DNA of 64,000 bases, from the NCBI RefSeq assembly GCF_029167205.1, contig NZ_JARFPL010000013.1, positions 5,093 to 69,092 of the forward strand. Direction: 5' to 3'. The notes under the pieces were generated by a model. That model was not told where the DNA came from and ran no database searches. It worked only from the letters and a program-made list of their open reading frames with translations. Position 1 is the stretch's first letter. Every line of letters starts with the position of its first letter. Source of the DNA: Methanocrinis alkalitolerans (GTDB lineage: Archaea > Halobacteriota > Methanosarcinia > Methanotrichales > Methanotrichaceae). Shown in pieces: positions 8,462 through 17,149 of the stretch. The translations under genes and the position numbers were made by a program.

Positions 8462-8752
8462 CTACCATCTCCGGTAGCAGTCCCGAAACTTCTTCTTGAA
8501 CTCGTAGATCTCCCGCTCCGAGACGTTCATCCTCCATCCCAGGTCGTAGAACTCCTTCTCCCGCTCCGTACCCGTCAGGATCTGCCGCAGGAAGCACTCG
8601 CACCGCCTCCCGTCGAGCCCCCGCTCGGTGCACCTCCAGCCGTCCCCTTCCTTGAGGTGGTTTGAGAGGAGGTGGCCGCAGACGCAGCAGATCCCGCTCC
8701 GATAGTCGGGGCGGAGCGCCTCGTGCCTCCCCCTGGAGGTGGATGGGTCCAT
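8462..8752 (-). CDS. Small cysteine-rich hypothetical protein
   Basis: A 96-residue protein with a metal-binding-like cysteine cluster in its first half: ICCVCGHLLSNH, then WRCTERGLDGRRCECFL. The second half is charged and helical (EREKEFYDLGWRMNVSEREI, YEFKKKFRDCYRRW). The spacing would allow a zinc site, possibly nucleic-acid binding, but I cannot name a family. It lies downstream of the U32 peptidase on the same strand, 58 bases after that gene. Confidence 0.55.
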   Translation of the reverse strand: MDPSTSRGRHEALRPDYRSGICCVCGHLLSNHLKEGDGWRCTERGLDGRRCECFLRQILTGTEREKEFYDLGWRMNVSEREIYEFKKKFRDCYRRW

Positions 8753-8810
8753 GATCGTCGATCCTTAACCTTCGGGTCTTAAAGCCCTTTTCCCGGCAGC
8801 TATAGGTCCG

Positions 8811-11363
8811 TCATTCTCTCCTCCCCCGGAGGAAGGCTCCGCCGGTCGCCCCCCCCAGGGAGATGGCCATCGCTTCTCCCTTGAGGCGTTGGAGGTCGCC
8901 CCCCTCCACCGCCTCGCCGTAGATCTCCGCCATCCTCCGGGCGTACTTCGCCGTTCTGCCCCGTCCGTCGATGGCCAGAGATGATATGCCGAGATCAATG
9001 AGCCTCGGCGCCTGATCCACCAGGGATAGCTCCACGGCGTTATAGATGTGAGTCCTGCATTCGCCGTCCCTCCTGAGGGGAAAGACCCTTCCGGTCTCGT
9101 CCTCGATCCCCCAGAAGTCGTCGCCGTATGGGGCGGCCGTCTCGCACCCCAGGGCTGAGGAGAGGAGGCAGTCCTCGGCTACCATCGCCTCGACGTTCCC
9201 CTGGACCAGGACCTCCAGTTCCGACCGGTTTGAGATTGATCGAGATCGGATGACCAGCTCCTCCACCTCTGGGGCCGAGAGCTCAGCAGAGAGGGCGAGC
9301 CTGCATAACCTCGGCGACAGCGCCTCTACGGCGGAGCTGTTCCAGAGGTTCAGACCAAAAGATCCAGAGACCCTCATCTCCGGTGCCACGGCGGCGACCG
9401 CCTCCGCGAGGCCCACCCCCTCCACCATCACCTCATCCACCTCCGCCCTCCTCAAAAGGGGGAGCGCAAGATCGAGATAGCGGCGTCTTGCGATCCTGGG
9501 CCACTTCCAGACGAGGTCGGCTCCGCCACCATCGCAGATCTCCTTTGCCTCGGCGAGGTGCTCCAGGAGGGCGTCGGCTCCGGTCTCTTCTGGCCCGCAC
9601 CTCCTCCCCCCGGCGATGGATACTGCGGGCTCGAAGTAGACCCGGCGGCATCCCCCCTCGCAGCCCCCGGAGACGGCCGTAAGGGAGTTGGCGTAGACCG
9701 AGACCGACGGCTTAGATCCGGTCATGATATGTCTCGGCTCCGCTCCTCTCCTCCCCTCTATGAACGCCCCAAGCCTCGCCTTTGCCGACCCCACCACCTC
9801 CTCGGAGGGCTTGAAGGAGGCCCTGATGTCCCTCTCCGCGGCCTGCAGAAACTCCCGCCGTAGCCGGTTGACCTCTCCCAGGGGGGCGAAGAGGCCTCCG
9901 GGATAGTCCATTTCGATATCCCTGACGAAGAAGGGGGTCCCTCCGGCCTTTGAGAGCTGGGCTTTGATCTCCTCCTCCGAAAGGGGCCTCTTCTTCGCCG
10001 GCTCCATCGAGAAGTCGGCCTCCAGGATCGATGTCGCAGTCTTTCCATCCGGGAGGAAGATGTTCCCCCGGAGGACGGGCCTTCTTCCTTCCCATCGGAC
10101 CTTTAGATCGATGGGGATGGGTTGGACCTGCCCCGGGCCCCTGCCTCCGCCGAGCCCTGCCCTCCGGGTGAGATAGACAATAGCCCCCCTCTCCACCGGC
10201 TCGCTGGAAGGGAGGCTGATGAGCCCGTCTTCGACAAAGACGGGAGATCTCGCCACCGTCCCTTGCTCTTTACCCCTCGAAGAGATGACGAGGCCGTCCC
10301 CCCGCTCCGGGACGAGGTCCCCCTCGATCCTCACAGCCGCCGCCTTTCTCCTTTGGTCCCAGCTGACGACGTGGCCGATCCGGACCCCCCGGTTGTCGGG
10401 CCGATCGGAGCTGACGATCTCCCCCCGGGAGGCGCCGCCGATCCAGCCCGGGGTGAAGGACCGGTTGAAGGCGAGGGCGAGGTCTCGATAATCCCGCGCC
10501 GACGGCGCCCACTCCGACCTGGATATGGCGTCTAGAGCCCGCCTGTAGATGGATACGACGGCCCTGACGTACTCGGGGGACCTCATCCTCCCCTCGATCT
10601 TCAGCGCCTCGACGGGGGCTTTCGCCACCTCTTCGAGTCTGGGATAGACGGCCAGGTCCTTTGAAGATAGGAGGTACCTTGCGGGAAGAGGTACCTCCTC
10701 CAGCTCAAGAGGCCGTCCCCAGGAGTCCCTCTTTTGGGAGTGCATGAGCCGGTAGGGCTTTCGGCAGGGCTGGGCGCAGAGCCCCCGGTTTCCGCTCCTT
10801 CCGCCGATCGCCGAGGAGAGGAGGCACTGGCCGGAGTAAGAGTAGCAGAGGGCGCCGTGGACGAAGACCTCTACCCCGATGGGAGCCTTCTCCCCGATCT
10901 CCACCACCTCCGGGAGGGTCAGCTCCCTTGCCAGGACCGCTCGCGATAGCCCCATCTCGGCGGCCCACAGCGCTCCTTCGAGGCTTGATATCGTCATCTG
11001 GGTGGAGGCGTGAAGCTCCAGGCGGGGGACGAGATCTCTTGCGAGGCGGAGGACCCCCAGGTCCTGGACGAGGACGGCGTCGGCCCCTGCCTCGTAGAGC
11101 CAAAGGAGCCGCTCTCCGAGATCTTCCACCTCGGCCTCGGGGATGAGGGTGTTGACGGCGACGTAGACTTTCACCCCCCTCATGTGGGCGAGGTCGATGG
11201 CCCTCTCCAGCTCCTGATCATCGAAGTTCTGCGCCCCCTTCCTCGCCCCAAACTTCTTTCCTGCCAGGTAGACGGCGTCGGCCCCCGCCTCCACCGCCGC
11301 GATGAGTCCATCCCAGGACCCGGCGGGGGCGAGGAGCTCCGGCACCCCTCTTGATCGTCTCAC
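8811..11363 (-). CDS. U32 family peptidase (collagenase-like, DUF3656-containing)
   Basis: The 850-residue protein starts PELLAPAGSWDGLIAAVEAG, the standard TIM-barrel opening of peptidase U32. It carries the U32 signature in EVFVHGALCYSYSGQCLLSS and GNRGLCAQPCRKPYR (residues about 165-205). A long C-terminal part contains DUF3656-like sequence and a second barrel-like region. Bacterial relatives act as proteases or tRNA hydroxylases (RlhA/TrhP), some with Fe-S cysteines; the four Cys near the signature fit that. The role in archaea is not established. It is divergent from the TauE gene at 11422, with AT-rich TATA-like sequence between them. Confidence 0.9.
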   Translation of the reverse strand: MRRSRGVPELLAPAGSWDGLIAAVEAGADAVYLAGKKFGARKGAQNFDDQELERAIDLAHMRGVKVYVAVNTLIPEAEVEDLGERLLWLYEAGADAVLVQDLGVLRLARDLVPRLELHASTQMTISSLEGALWAAEMGLSRAVLARELTLPEVVEIGEKAPIGVEVFVHGALCYSYSGQCLLSSAIGGRSGNRGLCAQPCRKPYRLMHSQKRDSWGRPLELEEVPLPARYLLSSKDLAVYPRLEEVAKAPVEALKIEGRMRSPEYVRAVVSIYRRALDAISRSEWAPSARDYRDLALAFNRSFTPGWIGGASRGEIVSSDRPDNRGVRIGHVVSWDQRRKAAAVRIEGDLVPERGDGLVISSRGKEQGTVARSPVFVEDGLISLPSSEPVERGAIVYLTRRAGLGGGRGPGQVQPIPIDLKVRWEGRRPVLRGNIFLPDGKTATSILEADFSMEPAKKRPLSEEEIKAQLSKAGGTPFFVRDIEMDYPGGLFAPLGEVNRLRREFLQAAERDIRASFKPSEEVVGSAKARLGAFIEGRRGAEPRHIMTGSKPSVSVYANSLTAVSGGCEGGCRRVYFEPAVSIAGGRRCGPEETGADALLEHLAEAKEICDGGGADLVWKWPRIARRRYLDLALPLLRRAEVDEVMVEGVGLAEAVAAVAPEMRVSGSFGLNLWNSSAVEALSPRLCRLALSAELSAPEVEELVIRSRSISNRSELEVLVQGNVEAMVAEDCLLSSALGCETAAPYGDDFWGIEDETGRVFPLRRDGECRTHIYNAVELSLVDQAPRLIDLGISSLAIDGRGRTAKYARRMAEIYGEAVEGGDLQRLKGEAMAISLGGATGGAFLRGRRE

Positions 11364-11421
11364 GGAAGGATAGCAGATAGGGCGAGATATATATTTATCT
11401 CAATCCGACATCCGTCTTATC
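11364..11421. promoter_or_regulatory. Divergent promoter region, U32 peptidase / TauE transporter
   Basis: The 58-base gap contains ATATATATTTATCTC, giving TATA-like elements usable in both directions. Both genes would have very short leaders. Confidence 0.45.
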
Positions 11422-12261
11422 GTGGAGCCGATCTTAGCCCTCGCCCTGGTTATAACGGGGGTCGCCGCAGGCCTTGCCTCCGGGATGCTGGGGGTCGGAG
11501 GCTGCTTCATCATGGTCCCGGTCCAGCTCTGGGCCCTCACCTCTTCGGGGGTCGAGCCGACCCTGGCGATCCGGATCTCCTTTGGGACCGCCCTCGCCGT
11601 GGCCCTCCCCACCGCCGTAAACGCCGCCCTGGGCCACCATCGGAGGGGTGCCGTCGTCCTTCGGGCTGCCCTCCTCCTGGGCATCGCCGGATTCGTCGGC
11701 GCCTTCGTAGGCGGAGCCGTGGCTGCAAAAGCCCCAGGTGAACTCCTACGGATCGGCTTCGGCCTGGTGGTCATCGCCGCAGCCCTGAGGATGGCGACTG
11801 CCCCCGATATCAAGGCCGCAGAAGGCGCGAAGGGCGGCAAAGCTCCGAGGAGCAACAGCTTCTACCTCCTTTTGGGGCTGCCCCTCGGCTTTGTATCCGG
11901 CCTCGTGGGGATCGGGGGCGGGCTGATCATGGTCCCGATCCTCTCGATGGCCTTGGGTTTTGGGATTCATAGGGCTGTAGGAACCTCCTCCGCCGCCATC
12001 ATACTGACGTCTTCTGGAGGCGTCCTCTCCTACGTCTACAACGGCCTTGCCGTCCCAGGCCTCCCCCCCTACAGCCTCGGGTACGTCAACCTCCTCCAGG
12101 CGGCTCTCCTCGCCGGCGCCTCAATTCCCATGGCCCGGGTCGGGGTGAGGGCCGCCCACCGCCTCCCGGCCGACCGCTTGAGGGCGGCATTCACCCTCGT
12201 CATGGTCTACATCGGCCTGGAGATGACGGGGGCCTTTGAGCTTTTGCGCTCCCTTGTATGA
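11422..12261 (+). CDS. TauE/SafE family sulfite/anion exporter
   Basis: A 279-residue membrane protein with about eight hydrophobic segments. It shows the two glycine-rich TauE/SafE repeats: GVAAGLASGMLGVGGCFIMV near residue 15 and GFVSGLVGIGGGLIMVPILS near residue 165. The family exports sulfite, sulfoacetate or other organosulfur anions; the substrate here is not known. Start GTG 11422 is close to the divergent promoter. The sulfur link to the rhodanese genes elsewhere in the window is only suggestive. Confidence 0.9.
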   Translation: MEPILALALVITGVAAGLASGMLGVGGCFIMVPVQLWALTSSGVEPTLAIRISFGTALAVALPTAVNAALGHHRRGAVVLRAALLLGIAGFVGAFVGGAVAAKAPGELLRIGFGLVVIAAALRMATAPDIKAAEGAKGGKAPRSNSFYLLLGLPLGFVSGLVGIGGGLIMVPILSMALGFGIHRAVGTSSAAIILTSSGGVLSYVYNGLAVPGLPPYSLGYVNLLQAALLAGASIPMARVGVRAAHRLPADRLRAAFTLVMVYIGLEMTGAFELLRSLV

Positions 12262-12454
12262 TAGGCCCTTCATGATCTCATATGAGGGAGCTCTTTTATG
12301 GGGCCGTATCCGCCGGATAACCACCTTTATATCAAATTGGAGAGCTAACCCTGACGAGATAACCAGGAGCGTTAAATCCATCCGGATACAGATAATGCGC
12401 CTGCTTTTAAATTTCAAGCTTCAGATTTCATGACAAAGAGAAAGAGAGGGTAAT

Positions 12455-13855
12455 ATGGCCATCGAGATGAGCAGCCCCTGGATAGCGGGGCCGGTCGGCG
12501 CGGCTGCCGGAGCGGCTCTTGCGTGGATTGCGAGCGAGTACCGGACGAGGAAGACCTACAGGAACGTCCTCCTCCTCCTCGCCAAGAGCGCCGATGACTT
12601 CGCCGGGGCGGGTGATGTGGACAAGGCCCTATCCATCTACGACCAGATCCTGACGGACGTCCCGAGGCTTGAGCCGGCCGTAAGAGGAGAGATTCGGTTC
12701 AGACAGGGGCTCTCTCGCTACGGCTCGTCCTTCGAGGGGGCGAGGGAGAAGAACCTGCAAATGGCGGTCTCCGCCTTCGAGGATGCGATCAGCCTCTTCA
12801 AGCCCCAGCGCCACCCCATCGAGCACGCCCGGGCCCAGAACGGGCTGGGAATCTCCCTAATCCGCCTCTCCGAGACCGTCGGGACGGCGGGCGGCGAGGC
12901 CGTCCTCTCCGGAAGGGAAGGGGAAGAGAAGGTCCAAAACCTCAAGCGGGCGATATCCGCCTTCGAGGCGGCCCTCAAGATCTACGCCGCCGAGGGGAGG
13001 GGGCAGGAGGAGGCCCAGACCGAGAACAACATCGGCGATGCGTACCTCCTCCTCTCGAAGATCGAAGGACCCGAAGCCGCCGAAGACCTCAGAAAGGCTA
13101 TCGACGCCTACGAGGCGGCCCTCCAGTTCAGGACGGCAGAGGCGCATCCCGAGGACCGCGCCGAGACCCAGACCAGCCTGGGACGCGCCTGGATGGCCCT
13201 CGCAGAGCTGGAAGAAGGTGAGATGAGGGAGGCGCACCTGGAGAAGGCGGTCATAAACCTCAAGGCCGCCCTGGAGGTCAGGACTCTCGACTCCCACCCC
13301 TTGGAGAGGGCCGAGACCCAGACCCTCCTGGGCCAGGCCCTCGTCCTGGGGTCGGAGCCCCAGGTGAGCAGGGCCGAGATCCTGTCGTCGGACCGGGAGG
13401 GGCTTAAGAAGGCGATCGAGGCATACGAGGAGGCGCTCTGCGTCAGGATCCGAAAAGCGCATCCGGAAGAGTACGCCGAGACGAAGACCCTTCTGGGAAG
13501 AGCTCTCGTCATCCTATCGGCCCCGGCGAAGGGGCCGGAGGATGGTGCCAATCTGAAGCGGGCGATTGGCGCCTTCGAAGAGGCCCTGGCCATCAGGACC
13601 CTGAAGGAAGCTCCGGCAAAGTACGCCGAGATCCAGAACAACCTGGGCGTAGCCTACCGGAGCCTCTCGAAGCTGGAGGACCGGGAGGGGAACCTGGAGC
13701 GCTCGATCCTCGCCTATGAGGAGGCTCTCCGGGCGAGGGCTGGCGGAGCGAGGAGGGGTGAGGAGAAGGAGAAGGTTGAGGAGGAGAAGGTTGAGGAGGA
13801 GACTTCAGAGGAGGGGGCTGAAGGAAGTCGTGGTGAGTGGGATGAAGGTCGATAA
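12455..13855 (+). CDS. Membrane-anchored TPR-repeat protein
   Basis: A 466-residue protein with one N-terminal hydrophobic segment (AGPVGAAAGAALAWIA), then at least seven tetratricopeptide-like helical pairs. Repeated units read AISAFEAALKIYAAEGRGQE, AIDAYEAALQFRTAEAHPED, AVINLKAALEVRTLDSHPLE and AIEAYEEALCVRIRKAHPEE, each followed by AETQT or a variant. The C-terminus is an acidic Glu/Lys tail with short tandem repeats (EKVEEEKVEEE). Probably a protein-protein scaffold on the cytoplasmic membrane face; partners unknown. Preceding AT-rich DNA (TTTTAAATTTCAAG near 12405) may be its promoter. Confidence 0.8.
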   Translation: MAIEMSSPWIAGPVGAAAGAALAWIASEYRTRKTYRNVLLLLAKSADDFAGAGDVDKALSIYDQILTDVPRLEPAVRGEIRFRQGLSRYGSSFEGAREKNLQMAVSAFEDAISLFKPQRHPIEHARAQNGLGISLIRLSETVGTAGGEAVLSGREGEEKVQNLKRAISAFEAALKIYAAEGRGQEEAQTENNIGDAYLLLSKIEGPEAAEDLRKAIDAYEAALQFRTAEAHPEDRAETQTSLGRAWMALAELEEGEMREAHLEKAVINLKAALEVRTLDSHPLERAETQTLLGQALVLGSEPQVSRAEILSSDREGLKKAIEAYEEALCVRIRKAHPEEYAETKTLLGRALVILSAPAKGPEDGANLKRAIGAFEEALAIRTLKEAPAKYAEIQNNLGVAYRSLSKLEDREGNLERSILAYEEALRARAGGARRGEEKEKVEEEKVEEETSEEGAEGSRGEWDEGR

Positions 13856-14022
13856 AACCACTTGGGGTTAAGCGCCTTTGTCAGAAAGCTGTGAGCGGCG
13901 CGGCGAAGCTGTTGTTATGCGCTATTATTGTAGCCGCTCACGGATCTCTTTCAAGACCTCTTCCAGGGACATCTCCTCGGATTCCTCGACCATGGCAAAG
14001 GGGCACTAAAAACCTTTGAAGT

Positions 14023-15060
14023 TCACCGCTCGCGACAGGTCAGACCCTGTCGCCCTCCCTTCTCCATCGCCTTCACCATCCCCCATACCATCTCGTTCCC
14101 CGGCGCCTCAATCCCGTGCCTCCTCGCTATCTCGATAACGTACCCGTTTATCGCGTCGACCTCCGTCTCCCTTCTCCGGAGGACGTCCTGGAGCATGCTG
14201 GAGGTGTTGGCGGCCGTGCTCTCGGCGACTTTGCGGACGAACTCCAGGACTGCGAGCTCATCGAACCTCTGCCCCTCGGCCCTCGCGACGGCGACGCACT
14301 CCCCGACGATCCTCTCGACGACCGGGGCGAGATGGGGCGAGAGGACGATCCCGTTCTTCTCCCGGGTCAGGGCGGTGATGGGGTTTATGACGGCGTTGGC
14401 GAAGAGCTTCATCCACTGCTGGCGCCGGAAGTCCGCCGCGAACTCCGCGAGAAAGCCCTTTTCAGCGAGCCGGGCTCCGATGAACCGCTCCAGATCCTCG
14501 CCGATCCCCTCCTCGAAGACGGTCTTTCCCCGCCCCTTCAGCTCGATCTTCCCGTCCCCGGCGAAGACGACGCCGACGGAGGTGATGGCTTCGTAGACTG
14601 GATTATCGGGGAGGTCGAACCTCTCCCGTTTTCCCATCCCGTTCATCAGGAGGATGAACCGGGCGTCCGAGAGCTTCCCCACCAGGAGGCCGGATCCCTT
14701 GATCTCTCCTGCGATCGCGGCGAGAGAATGGGTCTTGACGGTGACGATGACGACCTCGGGGGCGAACTCCGACCTCGCAAGCTCCCCCGGGTCGGCGAAG
14801 GCGTACCTGAACCGGATCGAGAGGGGGCTTTCCCCTCCGGCGAGGGAGACTTCGAGGCCCCGCTCTTTTATCCTCTCGATGTGGCCGGGCCTTCCCAGGA
14901 GGGCGACCTCCTCGACGACGGGGGTCGCGCCTTCCTGATCTTTCTCCAACCCCTCCTCTCTCGCCTCCTCTATATCCCCGCCCTCCGCCTCCGGCTCCGA
15001 GAGGAGGTAGCCGAAGAAGGAGCCGATCGCCCCCGCCCCGATGATCAGGACCTTCGTCAT
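14023..15060 (-). CDS. 2-dehydropantoate 2-reductase family protein (PanE/ApbA)
   Basis: The 345-residue protein begins VLIIGAGAIGSFFGYLL, a Rossmann NAD(P) site. It contains NGMG around residue 140, the conserved Lys/Asn of the family (KLFANAVINPITALT) and a helical C-terminal domain. PanE makes pantoate for CoA synthesis, using NADPH. A charged insert of about 30 residues (EPEAEGGDIEEAREEGLEKD onward) separates the first beta-alpha unit from VALLGRPGH, making it longer than usual. It is last in the operon ATPase-mscS-fprA-this gene, 20 bases after fprA. The family also holds other ketoacid reductases, so the exact substrate is uncertain. Confidence 0.85.
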   Translation of the reverse strand: MTKVLIIGAGAIGSFFGYLLSEPEAEGGDIEEAREEGLEKDQEGATPVVEEVALLGRPGHIERIKERGLEVSLAGGESPLSIRFRYAFADPGELARSEFAPEVVIVTVKTHSLAAIAGEIKGSGLLVGKLSDARFILLMNGMGKRERFDLPDNPVYEAITSVGVVFAGDGKIELKGRGKTVFEEGIGEDLERFIGARLAEKGFLAEFAADFRRQQWMKLFANAVINPITALTREKNGIVLSPHLAPVVERIVGECVAVARAEGQRFDELAVLEFVRKVAESTAANTSSMLQDVLRRRETEVDAINGYVIEIARRHGIEAPGNEMVWGMVKAMEKGGRQGLTCRER

Positions 15061-15080
15061 CGTTCGGTTTCTTTCCTCCT

Positions 15081-16265
15081 TCAGGCGATTCCCAGCTCCT
15101 GGTGCCTCTTCAGGATCTCGTCGGCGAGCTGGTCGAGGGCCTGGTAGTCCTCCTCTCCGGGAAGCCCTTTGGCGAGGACCGGCTCCATCACCTCGACCTT
15201 AAGGAGGGGGATCGCCTCCTGGATCGCCTTCACCGTCTTGCCGCCCCAGCCGTAGGAGCCGATGATGGAGGCGAACCTCGTCTTCGGCCGCAGGGCGTTG
15301 GCGAGGAAGGCGACGTGAGCGGCGTTGGGGTGGGGCCCCCCGAGGACGGTGCAGGTCGCAACGACGAGGGTCGCGGCATCGACGAGGGCCTCGGCCATCT
15401 TACCGACGTCTGATACGGCGATGTCGAACCTTTTCACCCCGATCCCCCGGGCGATGAGTCCGTCGGTCAGGTAATCGACCATCAGCCGCGTGCTCCCGTG
15501 CATCGAGACGAAGGGGATCACCACCTCGTTTTTGACGTCTTCGCTGGCCCAGTCCCGGTACGCTTCGACGATGAAGGAGGGGTCGGCGTGGAGGGGGCCG
15601 TGGCTTGGGGCTATCATCTTTATTGATAGCGGATCGACGACCTCGAGGTTCTTTCTGATGATCGCCCGGAAGGGCATCATGATCTCGGCGTAGTACCTCT
15701 TGGCAGGCTCATAGATGATCTTCGGATCGGCGAAGAGGTCGCTGGTGGCGAAGTGGGAGCCGAAGAAGTCGCAGGAGAAGAGGATCTCATCCTCTTTGAG
15801 GTATGTGACCATCGTCTCAGGCCAGTGGACCCAGGGGGTGTAGAGGAACTCCAGGGTCTTGCCGCCGAGGGATAAAGTCGCTCTGTCCTCGACGGTCTCA
15901 AACTTCTCGGCCGAGATCTTGAGGTGCTCCTCCAGCAGCTCCCGACACCGGGGGGTGCAGACGACCTTTGCCTCAGGGAACCGTTCGAGGACCGCCGGGA
16001 TCGAGCCGGAGTGGTCCTGCTCGGCGTGGTGAGCCACCACGTAATCGAGCCGATCGATCCCGAGCCTCTCCAGGTTCTCCAGGAGCGCCCTCCCAAAAGG
16101 CGGGTCGGCGGAATCTATGAGGGCGTTCTTCTCGCCTCCACGGACGAGGTAGGCGTTGTAGCTCGTCCCGTCCGGCAGCGGTATCAGCTCGTCGAAGAGC
16201 CTGCGGTCCCAGTCGATGACCCCGACGGAGAATACCCCCGGGCTCACCTCTCTATAAACTCCCAT
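15081..16265 (-). CDS. fprA: FprA-type flavoprotein (F420H2 oxidase / flavodiiron protein)
   Basis: A 394-residue A-type flavoprotein: an MBL-like diiron domain (1-250) with the HxExDH motif in HHAEQDHSGS, and a flavodoxin domain (about 255-394) starting VIPFVSMHGSTRLM with the FMN loop. In methanogens FprA reduces O2 to water with coenzyme F420H2, as an oxygen-detoxifying enzyme. GAGGTGAC precedes ATG 16265. It sits 25 bases after the MscS gene in an operon, so envelope stress and oxygen stress genes are transcribed together. Confidence 0.94.
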   Translation of the reverse strand: MGVYREVSPGVFSVGVIDWDRRLFDELIPLPDGTSYNAYLVRGGEKNALIDSADPPFGRALLENLERLGIDRLDYVVAHHAEQDHSGSIPAVLERFPEAKVVCTPRCRELLEEHLKISAEKFETVEDRATLSLGGKTLEFLYTPWVHWPETMVTYLKEDEILFSCDFFGSHFATSDLFADPKIIYEPAKRYYAEIMMPFRAIIRKNLEVVDPLSIKMIAPSHGPLHADPSFIVEAYRDWASEDVKNEVVIPFVSMHGSTRLMVDYLTDGLIARGIGVKRFDIAVSDVGKMAEALVDAATLVVATCTVLGGPHPNAAHVAFLANALRPKTRFASIIGSYGWGGKTVKAIQEAIPLLKVEVMEPVLAKGLPGEEDYQALDQLADEILKRHQELGIA

Positions 16266-16290
16266 ATCTTGTCACCTCGTTTCGATTCAA

Positions 16291-17148
16291 CTATCCGCCG
16301 CCGGCAGCGGGCCCGCCTCCAAGATCCACGATCCCCGCCTTCGGCGGCTCGATCCCCTCAGCCTCGAAGGAGTCCCAGGCCCTCTTTGTCACGTCTGTCT
16401 CGAACGGGAACTCATCCCTCAGGTCATAGACGTAGGCCTTGGACCTCACTCTGCGATAGAAGGGATAGTCCTTCAGAAGTATCGTCACCGGCCTCTTCTC
16501 GGAGATGTAGACGTACCGAGAGGTTACGGTGGCCTCCCTCAGGATCTCCATAGCCCTTGAGGCATCGGAGGCCGAGTCGATGAATAGGTCGATCACCACC
16601 ATCATCTCCTGGCTTCCGGCGTTGGCGTTGGCCAGGGTCTGGTTGAGGACCCTCTGATTTGAGACAGAGACGAGGTTGTCGTCGGGGGTTACGAGCCTCG
16701 TCGCCCGCAGGCCGATGTCCGTCACCTCGCCGTATTGGTCGTCTATCCTCACCTTATCCCCCACCTGGTAGGGCTTGTCCAGGACGATGACGACCCCTCC
16801 CACCACCTCGGCTACCAGATCCTTCAGGCCGAAGCCTATGGCAGCGCCCGCAAGTCCAGAGAAGGCGATGAGCTGGGTTGTGGAGAGCTGAAAGACGGAT
16901 CCGAGGATGTGATATATGGCGAAGCCGTATATTGCCAGCTTCGCGATGGGGATCGCCATCTTGACGGTGATCCGGTGCTCGTACGCCCTCTCTGATAGCC
17001 AGCCAAGGAGGAAGACCGCGACTCTGACGGCGACGTATGCGATGGCCAGCAACAGAAGGGCGCTTATAATGGTGGACGAGTCGATGCCGATATCCGGGAT
17101 AGCCCCCCCTCCCGGACCTGAGAGCGGAGCTGTCGCGTTCTCAGCCAT
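16291..17148 (-). CDS. MscS-family mechanosensitive ion channel
   Basis: A 285-residue protein with about four hydrophobic segments, then an MscS pore and beta domain. The pore helix region reads LIAFSGLAGAAIGFGLKDLV, followed by GVVIVLDKPYQVGDKVRIDDQ and YGEVTDIGLRATRLVTPDDN, strong MscS hallmarks. It releases solutes during osmotic down-shock. It starts 1 base after the stop of the degenerate ATPase gene, which implies co-translation of the two. A Gly-rich tail (GGGPAAGGG) ends the protein. Confidence 0.93.
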   Translation of the reverse strand: MAENATAPLSGPGGGAIPDIGIDSSTIISALLLLAIAYVAVRVAVFLLGWLSERAYEHRITVKMAIPIAKLAIYGFAIYHILGSVFQLSTTQLIAFSGLAGAAIGFGLKDLVAEVVGGVVIVLDKPYQVGDKVRIDDQYGEVTDIGLRATRLVTPDDNLVSVSNQRVLNQTLANANAGSQEMMVVIDLFIDSASDASRAMEILREATVTSRYVYISEKRPVTILLKDYPFYRRVRSKAYVYDLRDEFPFETDVTKRAWDSFEAEGIEPPKAGIVDLGGGPAAGGG

Positions 17149-17149
17149 G

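Noticed and set aside
14116..15147. Long 343-codon frame opposite the PanE-like gene
   Set aside because: It is a shadow of a GC-rich gene: repeated acidic low-complexity translation and no family match, whereas the minus strand gives a clear Rossmann enzyme.
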